NCBI GenBank assembly: GCA_951799445.1
Contig: OX637295.1
Location: forward strand, 8,680,001-8,744,000
Direction: 5' to 3'
DNA length: 64,000 nucleotides
DNA from: Pseudisothecium myosuroides
Lineage: Eukaryota > Streptophyta > Bryopsida > Hypnales > Lembophyllaceae
Part shown: piece by piece, positions 22,948 to 33,683 of the stretch
Layout: each line of letters begins with the position of its first letter
How positions within the stretch are numbered: position 1 is the first letter of the stretch
Notes under the pieces: generated by a model
The model's database searches: none
What the model was told of the DNA's origin: nothing
The model's input: the letters and a program-made list of their open reading frames with translations, nothing else
Position numbers and translations under genes: made by a program

Positions 22948-24063
22948 TGTCGTAAGCGCGGTCTAGGCGTAAGTATCCTTACAACACAAAAACGTGGTAA
23001 GATGACACGAAATATCGTCCCAGGAAATTCTAGTATATTGTCACAAGCTAAGGTTTCCGGATTTTCTCCCAAACATCCCAGCAATCGTCTCAACGTCTTA
23101 TTCTCTTTCCGGTTACAACGCTATCCGGAATTCAATCCAGATTCCGGTTCTATCCGGTTTCTGGTTTCCACTTCTCTTCCAAATACTGGTTTTATATACC
23201 CATGTTTTACCCTCAGGGGGTCCGCTATTGGTCTTTTAGAAGGATCCGTAATGACTTCACCACTCTTGATCCTCTCTCACTCTCCACTCACACTAAAGAA
23301 ACACACAAACAAACAAAGTTTTGCAATATAGAAAGGGAAGGTAGCAATTCTCACAACTTCCTGGATGGCCTATCCGGAAAGCAGGTCACTCAGAATCACG
23401 GCCTATCTCCTTCACTACAACGACAGATCAAGACACCCAGAATCGACAAAGGTTTGTGTTTCTAGTTGCTAGACTGATTCTGTAGTTGGCAGACCTTCTA
23501 ATGAGTGGGGATTTTCCGCTAGCGGTTGCTTATCTCCGCACAAAACTCTCCCTAGATTCCGGACTCGCATCCACACCACTTCTAAGTATTGGATTACCGT
23601 TCCGGTAATTTAAAGGCACTATGCACTAGTCCTCATTCACAAGTCCAAAGCTTCCTCACAAATGTTTTCTATCAATCAGACCCAGTTGTCTAAGATCCGG
23701 ATTCCTCCTCACCGGTCTTCTCTTATACCTTAACACTCTCATAAATAAACCAACAAAATTGTGCACATAGCCGAAATCAGAATGTCCACTCAATATTCTA
23801 AATTAAAGAAAGGGAATGAAACAATCATTGAAAATGTGCTAGGATGGAATGAGAGGGCAACAAACCTACCCTCCCTTTAAAATCCAAAACAAAAAGCCAA
23901 AAAGCCACCCCAAAACCAGGGTGACCGCACAATGACCTTTCGAGAAATTTGGAGAGTCAAAGGCCAGTTGTCCCTAGAAATTCGGAACCATGGCCTATAT
24001 ACAAAAAAACCCGTTCCGGAACTAAAATTCAAAATCCTAACTAACTGAAAACGTCCTAACTAA
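22948..24063. other. E2 region downstream of its gene, non-coding
   Basis: 1.1 kb between the E2 end and the stop codon of the E2 gene. It has several CCGG-rich words (ATCCGG, TTCCGG). Plus-strand frames at 23002-23465 have no domain. On the minus strand its last bases, GACCGCGCTTACGACA, resemble a GACCGCGCTTACAACA word near the 3' end of the LTR-like unit (28522-28537). Confidence 0.4.
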
Positions 24064-24156
24064 CTACTTCCCCTTCCGCGACTTCTTTGAACTGCTACCC
24101 GAACTTGTAGGTGGCTTGCCAGAGGATTTCACCGGAGTCAACTTAACCGCGGCCCG
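24064..24156 (-). pseudogene. E2 gene, last segment (C-terminus)
   Basis: Joined to the segment at 28623-29409 across the LTR-like insertion, this supplies about 29 basic, serine-rich codons (SSGSSSKKSRKGK) and a TAG stop at 24064-24066. The reading frame is kept exactly when the insertion and one copy of its CCCG duplication are removed. That shows the insertion and the C-terminus belong to one former exon. The basic tail may be a nuclear localisation signal. Confidence 0.7.
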
Positions 24157-25445
24157 GTGTGAGCTCCCAATTTGTCACTTGGGACTCGTAGAATTATTTT
24201 TTTGGAAATTTGCAATTTAAAGTTGATAAAAGTTTACAAAAAGCCATAAAAAGAGTGTAGAACCGGAATAGGGTTGTGTCATATCTATTATAGTATTTGG
24301 TCTAGATTTGCATTTACACCTAGAATCCTCCCAAACCTTGCCTAAAACTAGAATAGAAATAACAAGATGGTTAGATTTGGAGGATTTGAGTCACGTAGCC
24401 CTAAAATGGCTAAATCCCACTATGAATGTGGCAATTCATGGCTAAGTCGGTCCGAGGGATCCACAGCGAGGCCACTAGGTCGGGTCCTAGAGTTAGATTT
24501 AGGATTTCCCATTAGATCAACGAATTCTCAAAAACCCAATTATTAACATGTAGGAGCCACTAACGCAAGATAGGGCCCGTAGAGGAACCTACAGCCCAAG
24601 GATGGTAATCTAGGATAAATCTCATGCCAAGAGTCCAACGACAAGATCGATTTGCCAAGATTCCTCCACCTGCAGAAGATTATCGCATTGTCGCTAATTC
24701 TAGGAGATGGCCAAATTTAATCTCCATTGACCAATCGTGCCAGGTACGGAAACGCACTTACACGTCTTTCATGCGACTCCCTGAGAGGTCCCATGAAAAT
24801 TCCCGGCATCTTCCGACTTGCAGAACAACATTTTCCGAGTGGTCAACCGTTCTAATCTCCAACGGGAATTTCATGGAAATTACCCCGGTTACAATAAAAT
24901 TTCACTAAAAATTAGCATAGCTTGTTTTATGTTAATAATGCGCTCCGTGAAGTTTCACGACATTCCGATAGCGGCAAGTACCCAAACCGGCGAGATTCCT
25001 CGGGAATTAACCACGTGGTGGGGTCCCTGCGACGTTGACCAGCATTCCGGGACCATACGATGGCGAAACGAAGTCAACCAAGAGTCCTTTCCAACTCTCT
25101 CGCACCTACTGAAGACCCTAGGCTAGTTACTTTTTTCAAAATAAGAGACCCCCAAGATTTAGGATTTTACCACGACTTGGTTTTTAAACTAAATTAGCCT
25201 ACGATGGGTTTTTGGCTTCGATCCGGGGGAAGGAAGATGCAAGACTAAACACAACAATCTAAAGCCAACAGTGCAATCCGTTCGGCGATTGGAGTTAATC
25301 TCCAAAAGTTAGGATGTTGGTCCAACATAGATGGTAGAAGTTGTTTTTTAGGGATTAGGATGAAAATCTTTGAGGATGAGGATGAAAATCCAAATTGATA
25401 AGGTTACCTTAGAACTCTAGAGGGAGGGGTGGCCCCTTGGAAATC

Positions 25446-25452
25446 TATATAA
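25446..25452 (+). promoter_or_regulatory. TATA box of LTR-like copy 1
   Basis: TATATAA followed by GGGCCCCATTTCTCTCTC, a pyrimidine-rich initiator-like stretch about 20-30 bp downstream. The same block occurs at 40199 in copy 2 and, as TATAAAAGGGCCC on minus, in copy 3. Its conservation argues for a promoter. Confidence 0.65.
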
Positions 25453-25779
25453 GGGCCCCATTTCTCTCTCTAGAACACCCCCAATTCTTGTTTTGGATCC
25501 GTGGGTCTAAGTTATTTTGGATATTTTGGCGTTTAAAGCCAAAAATCTCTACAGTGTTTTCGGAGCACTTTTGGCTCCATTGTTGTTGCATTTCAAGCTT
25601 TGAAGGTCCTTGGGGGTCCTTCTATCTTACCTTGTGTACTTTTTGTGTACTTTTGTTGTGAGTTGAGCGGTTTCTCTATACTTTAGGTGTCCTTCTCGTG
25701 CCCTTGTGAGTTAGCTTTTGGTGGTTTAAGAGTCTTTGTGGATCTTGCACTAACCCTAGAGCAACCCCCCACCATACCT

Positions 25780-26245
25780 TGGCGATGCCGCTTTGGGGGG
25801 CCTTTAGAGTGTGAGTTTGTTGTGATACCACGTATCCTAACTTATGTGTTCTCTTAAGTACGTTCTTCCCTTTGTTTAACATTCTCCTTGTTGAGTAGAC
25901 CCTCCTCTGGGACGGCAAAGCTTTGAACCCCCTTTCCTTAATTTCTTTAAGTTTATTCTTAGTCTTCTTCTAACGTTTTCCTTGTTGAGTGGACTCCCCT
26001 CCGGGACGGCGAAGCTTTGAACCCTATGTATGTTTTCTTTAAAAGTTTCATTTTTCCCTCTTCTAAAGTCTCCCGTGTTGTGTGGACCCCTCTCGGGGAC
26101 GGCAAAACTTTGAACTTGTAATTAAGTCAAAGTCCTAAAGTGTGTGTTAAACGGTTTTGGACGGCGGAACTTTGAACCCCCAAGTCCTAAAATTGGTGTT
26201 AAACCCAACTTAGCGGCGAAGCTTTGAACCTCCCCGATATTTAGT
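25780..26245 (+). repeat. Repeated GACGGCGAAGCTTTGAAC leader motif, copy 1
   Basis: After a conserved CTTGGCGATGCCGCTTTGGG block, five variants of GGGACGGCGAAGCTTTGAAC follow at about 25913, 26004, 26097, 26159 and 26213, at 55-95-bp spacing. Each has an AAGCTT palindrome and is usually followed by pyrimidines. They lie in the presumed transcribed leader. Confidence 0.7.
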
Positions 26246-27304
26246 TCTAAAGTATAGTTTCCAAGACCTTTGTAGAAACGTCCAAGATTTAGCTTCCAAG
26301 ATATGTAGGTTTTCTTTGTGTTTGGCAAGTTCCGTGTTTCTAAGTTTTAGTTAGTCTAAGTTTCCCCAAATTTTAGTTTTCCCCCAAGTTTTGGGTTAGT
26401 CTAGTTTTCCCCAAGTTTAGTTTTTTCCCAAGTTTTTCTTTGTCTTTTTTTAGCCTAGCCTACCTAAAGTTTGCAAGAAAAAAACCAGTCCAAGTTCACA
26501 GTCCAGTTTACAGTCTAGTTCACAGTCCGATCACAGTCCAGTTCACAACCAGTCCAGTTACAAGTCCAGTTCAGAAAACAGAACATTAACAAGAAAAAAA
26601 TAAAAAAAAATAAAAAAAATAATTAATTAAATTATTGATCCGACCCCCCACTAGCCAGTAAGAGGCCGGCCAGCAGGAAGTCAGCTTGGCTCAGCAGGCT
26701 TAGTCCAGGGCTCCGGGCTCCACATTTTCCTTATTTTATTTTATTTTATTTTTTCTTAAACAAAAAAAGAGATGCTGGATTAGATGGACTAGGGATAGAG
26801 TAGGGGAATAGGAACTAGGGAAAAGAGTCTAAAAAAGGAAAGGGGAGGAATAGAAGCAACACCTCCACGTGCACACCTACAAACAAGCACTCCCAACTCT
26901 CTCACCACAAACACAACAAATACAAGAATAGAAGGAGATTAGTGAAGAAGAAGATGAAATAGGTGATAGAAGGTGAGAGACGATAAATAGTGACCTATGC
27001 CTAAGATTAGGTAGGCTTAGGGAAGAAAATCTTGAGAATTTGTGGTGACCGTTGGGAAAAGGATTAGAATGATACAAAAGTGGAGTTGTGTAAGAGGGTA
27101 GGAGGCACATTAAGACCTACTTGGAGTTTGAGACCATAGTGTAAGGCTCCATAAAAGCTTAGGTGGAATAGTATTAGTGTAGAAGGAGAGAGGAGGAAAG
27201 AAAAGAAAGGAGAAGGGGAAAGAAGGAAGTTAGATTGCAAGGGTGTATTATTTTTTATTTAAGCGGTGAGCTTTAAAAAGAAAAGAATTAACCAAAGGAG
27301 TACC

Positions 27305-27364
27305 ATGGATGAGGATGCGTACGAAAACGTGAACGAGGTTATTTTTAACACCGGCAGCGATGAG
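27305..27364 (+). CDS. Short acidic first exon in LTR-like copy 1
   Basis: ATG in a good context (TACCATGG) opens 20 codons rich in D and E (MDEDAYENVNEVIFNTGSDE), ending at GAG/GTAAGC, a strong donor. Without splicing a TAA follows three codons later. Copy 2 has the matching ORF at 42090-42152. The frame and donor survive although the nucleotide sequences differ in many places. No downstream exon can be named. Confidence 0.5.
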
Positions 27365-27419
27365 GTAAGCCATTAAACTGATCTTTGACGTTTTTCCCTA
27401 ATTATTCCTTGATTTTTCT

Positions 27420-28260
27420 CGATTAGACTTTAGCTCGTGATTAGCAAGATTAGATTAGCGGAAGGTAGTTCAAGTTAGATTTAGAAGTCCTTAAATTAGG
27501 AAGTAAGATTTAGGATTAGACTTAGAAGGTGAAAATTAAAGTGAAATTAAGAAGTTAAAAAATTAAGAGTTAAGTTGGAAGTTTGATTTAGGGGTTTAAA
27601 TTTTCAAGTAAAATCTTAGGGTAGTTTAGAAAGTACAAGGTTAAAGTTAATTTAGGAGTCAAAAATCCAAGTAAAAAGTAGAAATTAAAAGTAGAGATTT
27701 AGGATAAACTTAGGAAGTAGAATTTAAAGTCAATTTTAGGAAGAATATTCTAAAGTTAGAAATAGGAGTTAAATTTTGAAGTTAGAAATTTAAAGTTAGA
27801 GTGAAGATTAGAGGTCAAAAGCTAGGGTTAAATTTAGAAGTTAAAATTTGAAGTAAAAATTGGATAGTAAAAATCAAAGCTCAAAGTAGAAGTAAAGGTT
27901 TGAAGTAGAAGTAAATTTTAGAGTTAGTTCTAGAAGTAGAAAATCTAAAGTTGGAAGTGAAATTGTAGAGTCAAACCTAGAAGTTAAAAGTCGGGATTAA
28001 TCTTAGAAGTAAAAACCTAGAGTCAAAAGGTCAAAATATAGAGTTAAATTCCGAGGGTAAATTTTAGAGTTAGTTTAGGAGTAAAAACCAAGAGTAAAAA
28101 GTCAAACATAGAGTCAAACTTGGAGGTTAAAATTTAGAATCAAGTCAAAGGAGTAAAAATCTAGGGTTACATTTGGAAGTTGAAATTTAGAGTAAAAGTT
28201 GAACTTAGGGTTAGTCTTTAGAAGTAGAACTTTTAGCTGGAGCGTTAAAACATAAAAGAT
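27420..28260 (+). repeat. Degenerate AAGTTAGAGTTAAA-type repeats, copy 1
   Basis: Short purine-rich words (AAGTTAAA, TTTAGAGT, TAGGAGTAAAAA) repeat for over 0.8 kb with almost no coding potential. The same block occurs in copy 2 at 42240-43270. It follows the splice donor, so it may be intron. Confidence 0.6.
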
Positions 28261-28622
28261 AGTCTTAGGGGTTCATAAAAGGAACATAGGGGTTCCCATT
28301 TCACGTAGTTAGGGACGTTAGAAATGACGTCAACTACCCAGTCAACCCTAGACATAGGATAGACAGCTAGGAAGTTAGGATTTCACATTAAATCACCATC
28401 ACCTCTAATCATTGGCAATTAGCTTGGAAGTTACCACATGCATCTCTAGGCATTTCTTTTGCCCATCCACGACACTTAGAAAATGTCAGAAAAAAGATCC
28501 ATTGCTTGGAAGGTACAGTGGACCGCGCTTACAACACCCCCTTATATTAAAAAAGTGGATAAAAGCTAAGAACCTAGTCGGTGTTCACTTTATTACCAAG
28601 GGTGGGTAATCTAGCGCCCACA

Positions 28623-29409
28623 CCCGAGTTTGAATTTTACGCTTGATTGGTGGGGGCGAGTCATCTTCATCCAATTCCATCCTGGATCCGGATTCAAACT
28701 CCTCCTTCTCGGATTCATCGATCATCTCAATCTCAGGCTCCTTCTCTGGCGACGTCTCCTCAAGGTCTATCGTCGCGCTGTCCCGTTTAGGCGAAGGCTG
28801 CTGCATGTGAGGGAAACCTTCCGAATGGGTCCGGGCCGGATTCGACAAGGCCCCCATCCGATCAATGAGATTGCTGTGGACTTCCCGTCCGGGTAGCATG
28901 AATGACGCTGTTCCAGTCATCCGAGTTGACGGAATCGTTGGTGGGACGAAAAATTCCCGCTGCACCGAAACCGATTTTACTCTTGTTTCCCTCTCAAGTT
29001 TGCATAAATCCTTTGCACTCGTCCGTGGTATCCGTGCTTGACTCAAGGACGGATTCGCAGGTGGTTGCAGAATGGACCCCAGACCCTGCTTGATCGGAGT
29101 CTTCAAGAATTCGGAGCCAGGGACTTCTATGACCTTATCCGGATCAAGGTGTCCCAGCAGCTTACCCATTTCCTTCAACATCACATCCATTCGGGCTTGA
29201 AAGTCGACTAGGATTATCACTACTTTCGATTCGGATAGGTGCCCTTCACTTATCAACTGGCCGTTGAAGAGTTTGGATCTGACCACGAGATTTGCCGGCT
29301 GCAAAACCAATGTCATCAAATTTCGGACGGCCTGGAAAGCTTCCGTCTCCTTCTGTCTTGCTACTGGCGCATCTCCTTCTGCCCAATGCACCCGGGATTG
29401 AAGGTCATC
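28623..29409 (-). pseudogene. E2 gene, middle segment (about 262 codons)
   Basis: This part of the E2 protein starts DDLQSRVHWAEGD, has KETEAFQAVRNLMTLVLQPA and RMDVMLKEMGKLLGHLDP (coiled-coil-like helices), then a P/S-rich linker and a very acidic block (EEFESGSRMELDEDD) before a basic PPIKRKIQTR. It is cut upstream by the CACTA element at 29410 and downstream by the LTR-like unit at 28622. Both junctions close in frame. I do not recognise a family; a gag-like or DNA-binding role is possible but unsupported. Confidence 0.7.
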
Positions 29410-29432
29410 CACTACAAGAAATAGGGGGTATA
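29410..29432 (+). repeat. Left terminal inverted repeat of the CACTA element
   Basis: Begins CACTACAAGAAATAGGGGGT and continues into ATA. Its inverse at 52777-52798 differs at one position (CACTATAAG) and by one G in the G run. The CACTA start is diagnostic of the superfamily. Confidence 0.92.
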
Positions 29433-30060
29433 AATGACTGTGACAAATGACTTTTGCTCTGCTTCTAGAAGTCATTTATCGATTTTGTGACTTTAAAGTG
29501 ACTTTGAGTGCTGCAGTCGTCACACTGTCAGTCTCATTGAGCTAAAATCTACCAGACCTGAAATGTACATAAAAACTAATATCACCATCTTTTTCTTTTT
29601 GGGTGGGCGATGGATGAGAAAGTCCAAGCTGGAAAGTGCACATCCACGTGTCTAGTCACGTCAAAGTCGTTTCCCAGTCGCGCCAGACCCCTGGAACATC
29701 TGACGTGGATGGACACGTGGCAGCCAGTTACCAATTCCGGCGGACCCCCAGAAATCTGACGTGGACGGCGTACGACGGTGGACGGGTTCCGGTCATGCCT
29801 TAGTTGCACTACAGTTGCAGCGCAGTCCCGTAACATGATTTGTGGACTGTTTTTGTAGTCATGGACGAGTTGCCAGGGAGTCACTGCTGCTGCAAACGTC
29901 ATCAGAGCTGGTGTTTTCTGAGTTATTGGGTAGTGACATGATAGTGCGCACATAAGACTGCGAGGCACTTGACAAACCCAAAAGTCACTTTGCAGTCGTG
30001 TGAGTGTTTAGGGTCGTATAATGGACTAGTCATTTGGAGCGATGCGCAGTCGCATTGAAG
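29433..30060. repeat. Left subterminal region with GAAGTC/GACTGC words
   Basis: GAAGTCA, AGTCGTCAC, CAGTCGC, GACTGCG and related words occur many times on both strands. In En/Spm elements such short subterminal repeats are binding sites for an element-encoded protein; here that is inference. The minus-strand frame at 29582-29968 crosses this block and has no domain. Confidence 0.6.
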
Positions 30061-30469
30061 TGGCGCGCTTATAGCGTCACTGTTGTCCGTATCACAACGA
30101 TTTCAAATGTCCTGCGGTTTAGGCCTTCTTGCACATCAATTAGCCTACGAACTACATCGTGGCGGGACTCGTACCGACCCTACTAACTGCTCTGAATAGG
30201 AACGGATATGCAGGCTTAGGATAGTCCGCACCTAATACTGGACACTGACACTGGCAATCACGTTGGACACTGACGTTGGCAATCACTTACGATGGAACGC
30301 ATTTTCCAAAACACGATTGACGCTAAACATGAAATTTTTGCATTTCCACAGAAAAAGAGCAACCCTATGTTGCCTTGCACTTACAAAGGGGTCCAGGTCA
30401 GTTTTGTCTGCTCCCTACACTGAACTACAACCTCCCTGCCATTTAGCTCCATTGAGCGCCGGAGCGTCT
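30061..30469. other. CACTA interior, non-coding
   Basis: A short stretch downstream of the minus-strand gene's last exon. It has a directly repeated GGACACTGAC.(C/T)TGGCAATCAC phrase at 30240-30286. No other feature was seen. Confidence 0.4.
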
Positions 30470-30744
30470 TCAAGTATTGAACTTAATGTACTTGCCGTGC
30501 CACACTATTGAGCTCCCCTTCGCGTCTTCAACTTTCACCATGTCGGGGTCTGGCGGGGGGAACATAAGCGCCACCCCCCCCTGCAAAATCTCCGTGAGGT
30601 CGACCTTCACCCACGGCGAGACCCACGGCTTAGGATTGTCCTTGAAGTGGAATTGATGCTGCATGGGCAATCCACTCACTCTGCCCTTTGCTACTTTGTG
30701 ACGAACAGCCCGAGGGTTGAAAAGAAACACTTCATCGCCAATGC
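30470..30744 (-). CDS. CACTA minus-strand gene, probable last exon
   Basis: After a TTTAG acceptor the frame reads IGDEVFLFNPRAVRHKVAKG..., then WVSPWVKVDLTEIL, then VEDAKGSSIVWHGKYIKF and a stop. This follows the plan of the short C-terminal domain of plant En/Spm transposase-family proteins (VA.G..., ...V.V....., ...A.G..I.WP...I). It is on the same strand as the exons upstream and in the right place to end the gene. The exact splice connection from exon 5 is unresolved: a GTGAGG donor at 31215 and a small candidate exon near 30985-31120 give alternatives. Confidence 0.5.
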
Positions 30745-31078
30745 TAAACTACAGCAACCAATGCTTGAAATGGGTTAGGCTGGGAATTAAACGTGTCAAA
30801 TGCAGGCGCGACGATGGACTCATTGACACTTCAGAAACCTGACGCTCTTGGACGTACTGCACCCCACTCGCACTCACTCCCACCCTACTTCATCACGACT
30901 TCAACATAACTTCCCCGCCACTGCCACTACTTTCTTGCAACTTTGACATTACTTTACCGCGACAGCTAGCAGACTTGAGCGCAGAACAAGACAGCCTAAA
31001 CAACACCTACGACATGAGGCAGAGTTCAGCGTTGAACCTTCGCCGACCACGCATCCCGCTTCTTTTTCAGGGCCGTTG

Positions 31079-32890
31079 CTACCTTCGCCCTTGTCTTTGG
31101 CCGCAAGCCCTGCTTCTCCTGCACACACAAGGCAAGGCAATCAGATATGCTGGTGCAGTGAAGGTGAGGGGACATGTTGCGTGCATGCAACCACGTGGGC
31201 AGCTGGTCCCCTCACCTTCCACAATATCAAGGAACTCATATGAGCCACCTTGCCGGCGTTTAGAACTCATGTCAGCAGTGGATTCGTGCACCAGTGAAGG
31301 ATACTGTGACCGGAAGGTAGCCACGTCTAGGCATTTGTGGAGCGCCTCCAACAAAGGCCACAACATGCACTTCAGGTATTCCTTGTCGTCACCAAGAGTC
31401 GAAAGTTCACTGACGTAAAACGGAGCTCTGACGACGACATTTGCGGGGGGGTTGCAAGCGACCCTACAGAACTTATTGTCTACAATGACTGTGTTCTCTT
31501 TGGTGAACTGCGGATACTCTGCATATACTTTTGACAGATTCTTCCTCCACGAGCTAGGTGCTCCATCTCCGCCATTCCAGAATTCACACTGCTTACCCGA
31601 CCATGCAAACAAAGGAACTGCATTGGGACCCCTGAAGGGACCAGCCATCACAGTGGGGAGCACATCTTCCATGAAGGACGTGCTCTTGCTGCCCCAAAAG
31701 GCCACTGCAAAGTGGACAAAACAGCGGGACAAGAATGGTTTAAGCCATGGCCTCAACACTACTCTCCTCAGGTTCGTTTTGGTTGACGCCCTTATTTTGC
31801 TGTTTGGATTTGCTTCAGCTAGCAAGCTACAATCCATCAAAGTGCCCTGTACATTGAAAACCACTAATTTATCCCTCCCCCGAGTATTCCCTGCCGCCCC
31901 ATCGGTTTGTATGATTCCCAGTCTCCCTTTCGTCAACAGATTTTGAGGGACACCGGAGGCAGCATGTACCTTCATTGGAGACTTAGCTGTTTTCTTTGTC
32001 TTCTTCTGAGAAGGCTCCGCAGGAGGGGGGGCAGCAAGGACCGGCTTGGGTTGAAGAGGGACCTTGCAAGGAAGACCAATTGCCGGGGTTGCTTCCACCT
32101 CCTTGGACACACCTTCTCCTGCCACAGCCGCTTCTTTTCCTGCCTCTGCTGCCAGATCCTGTTGTTCTCCGTCCTTTGCCGGCTTCTCCGCCTCGTTGAG
32201 GCCGCCAGCATTGACAGCGTCCTCAGTTGCAGCTCCTTCTTGCGACTTCTCGGGGCCGGATGCATTGACCACCTCCTCAATCGGACCTCCCTCCTGCGAC
32301 TTCCCGGTGCCTGGTAGCGACTCTAACTGTGGGTCGCTGACCTTCTCCTCGCCTGCGGTCGCCTTTGTCTGAGCAAGTTCAACGGTTTCTTGCATGTCGA
32401 TGGCGTTCTCATACACGTCGGGGTCGCTTCCGAGGGGTGCGCTCGGGTTCCCAGGCTCCACAATGATGGCGTCGGCGGCGGTTTTGGACTACAGGCCCAG
32501 ACGAGCTGCCAGCGCTGGATCTTTGCCCCGATTCGCCACCTTCCACTTCCGTGGAGCTCTTGGAGACAATGCGCGAGTAGACGCCACGACTGGCAACTCC
32601 TCCTCCGACAACGTCACGTCCGCTGCGTTTGCCGTGACCTCCTCTGCCTCCGCGAGATGAGTGAGAGCTCGCTTCTTCTTCTCTGCTCCTTGTGCCGACT
32701 TTGACGCGGAGGGGCTGGCGCTGTCACCAATCCCGCCCCGGCTCATGAAGTCCTTAAACATGTTGCGGAGGTCTTCGATTCCCTTCGACTGCTTCGTCGC
32801 CGTCTTCTGGAACTTGTCAAACCGTGTATCCACGTCCCTCTGCCAAGCCGCCATGGTCGTAGTTGTGACAAAATCGCCTGCCCCTACATT
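31079..32890 (-). pseudogene. CACTA minus-strand gene, exon 5: FCP1/HAD-like domain without its catalytic motif
   Basis: From acceptor GGCAG/AATGTA the frame runs about 600 codons, broken by one TAG (32489-32491, one change from CAG). The first part has coiled-coil helices, then an A/E/P-rich linker, then a domain like the FCP1/NLI-interacting phosphatase fold. That includes KLVVFNVQGTLMD, VVLRPWLKPFLSRCFVHFAVAFWGS, a PLFAWSGKQCEF block and NTVIVDNKFCRVACNPPANVV. In active relatives the first motif is D.(D/N)G(T/L), with D as nucleophile. Here it is NVQG, so catalysis should be lost, and the later DD motif is VDN. It may act as a binding domain. The exon may really end at a GTGAGG donor (31215). 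Confidence 0.7.
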
Positions 32891-33477
32891 CTGCCATACA
32901 CGAGAACATGGGTGCAGGTAATTCACGTCATTCAACTGACCGCACTACTGCGTAACTCCGGATAAATTAAAGCAAATGTGACTACCGAGCAACTGCGCTA
33001 CTTGAGCAAGACTTTCCTGCGACTCCTGGACGACTGAGACTTGACTAGAAGCAACTGAGACGCGACTGGTTCACGACTCCGAAGTTACTAACGTCCAACT
33101 TCGTGTCTTCTCTGTCACTACTAAGCTGGTACTCCTGTGCGACTGCGAGCCGACTTCGCTGATACTCGCTTACGCTTGGGACCTCCTTCATTCTCGCATT
33201 CCTTTGTAAATTTGGAAAGAGGACCACTATGACAAAGCCTGTCGACTTGGCCCAAGGATAGTTCCAGCTACGTCACTACTCACTTCATCCCAGCCCTACT
33301 ACAATAAACACTGTGCCTAACTCCAACTCGCCAGCTATACATGACCGCACTGTGGACTTGAACCATCAAAGAAGGTTCACTAAACTTCATCGTACACCCT
33401 ATAACATGCTCGGCTATAAGCGACCATGAACTTCACAAACAGGACTCTTACAACACAATATGGCCATCGTCACTTAC

Positions 33478-33555
33478 CGAATGCGGTCCACGCTCTACCG
33501 GCAAGATATCCATATCGATGTCGTCGTCATCACCTCCCGGGCTCAAGGATCTCCT
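33478..33555 (-). CDS. CACTA minus-strand gene, exon 4
   Basis: A short acidic exon, SPGGDDDDIDMDILPVERGPHS, ending at TTCG/GTAAGTG, a consensus donor. It ends in phase 0, matching the start of exon 5. The acceptor is uncertain; GCGAG/AGG at 33555 keeps phase with exon 3, but a nearby CACAG could be used with a different frame. Modelled by phase only. Confidence 0.45.
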
Positions 33556-33683
33556 CTCGCTCTGTGTTGTGAAGCACATGAGGACATGGACACTTGACGG
33601 GGTGAGAAGCGTTGCTAATCCAAAGTCACTTTATTCAGAAGGGGAGAGGGACTGCATACCTGACGTAAAGATGGGCAACTCAC

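Larger units (their letters stand above)
24158..28622 (+). mobile_element. Solo-LTR-like unit, copy 1 (4,465 bp)
   Basis: It starts TGTGAGCTCCC and ends TAGCGCCCACA, with TG...CA ends as in LTRs. CCCG occurs at 24153-24156 and 28623-28626; on the left one extra base (G) lies between the duplication and TG. Parts in order: a TATA box at 25446, a leader with repeats of a GGCGAAGCTTTGAAC word, a short ORF ending at a splice donor (27305-27364), then 0.9 kb of AAGTTAGAGT-like degenerate repeats. No gag or pol is present. It interrupts the E2 gene. Copies 2 and 3 share this plan. Confidence 0.75.

Noticed and set aside
31452..32372. Plus-strand ORFs opposite the FCP1-like exon
   Set aside because: They are antisense shadows of a minus-strand frame that has recognisable domain motifs and proper splice borders.
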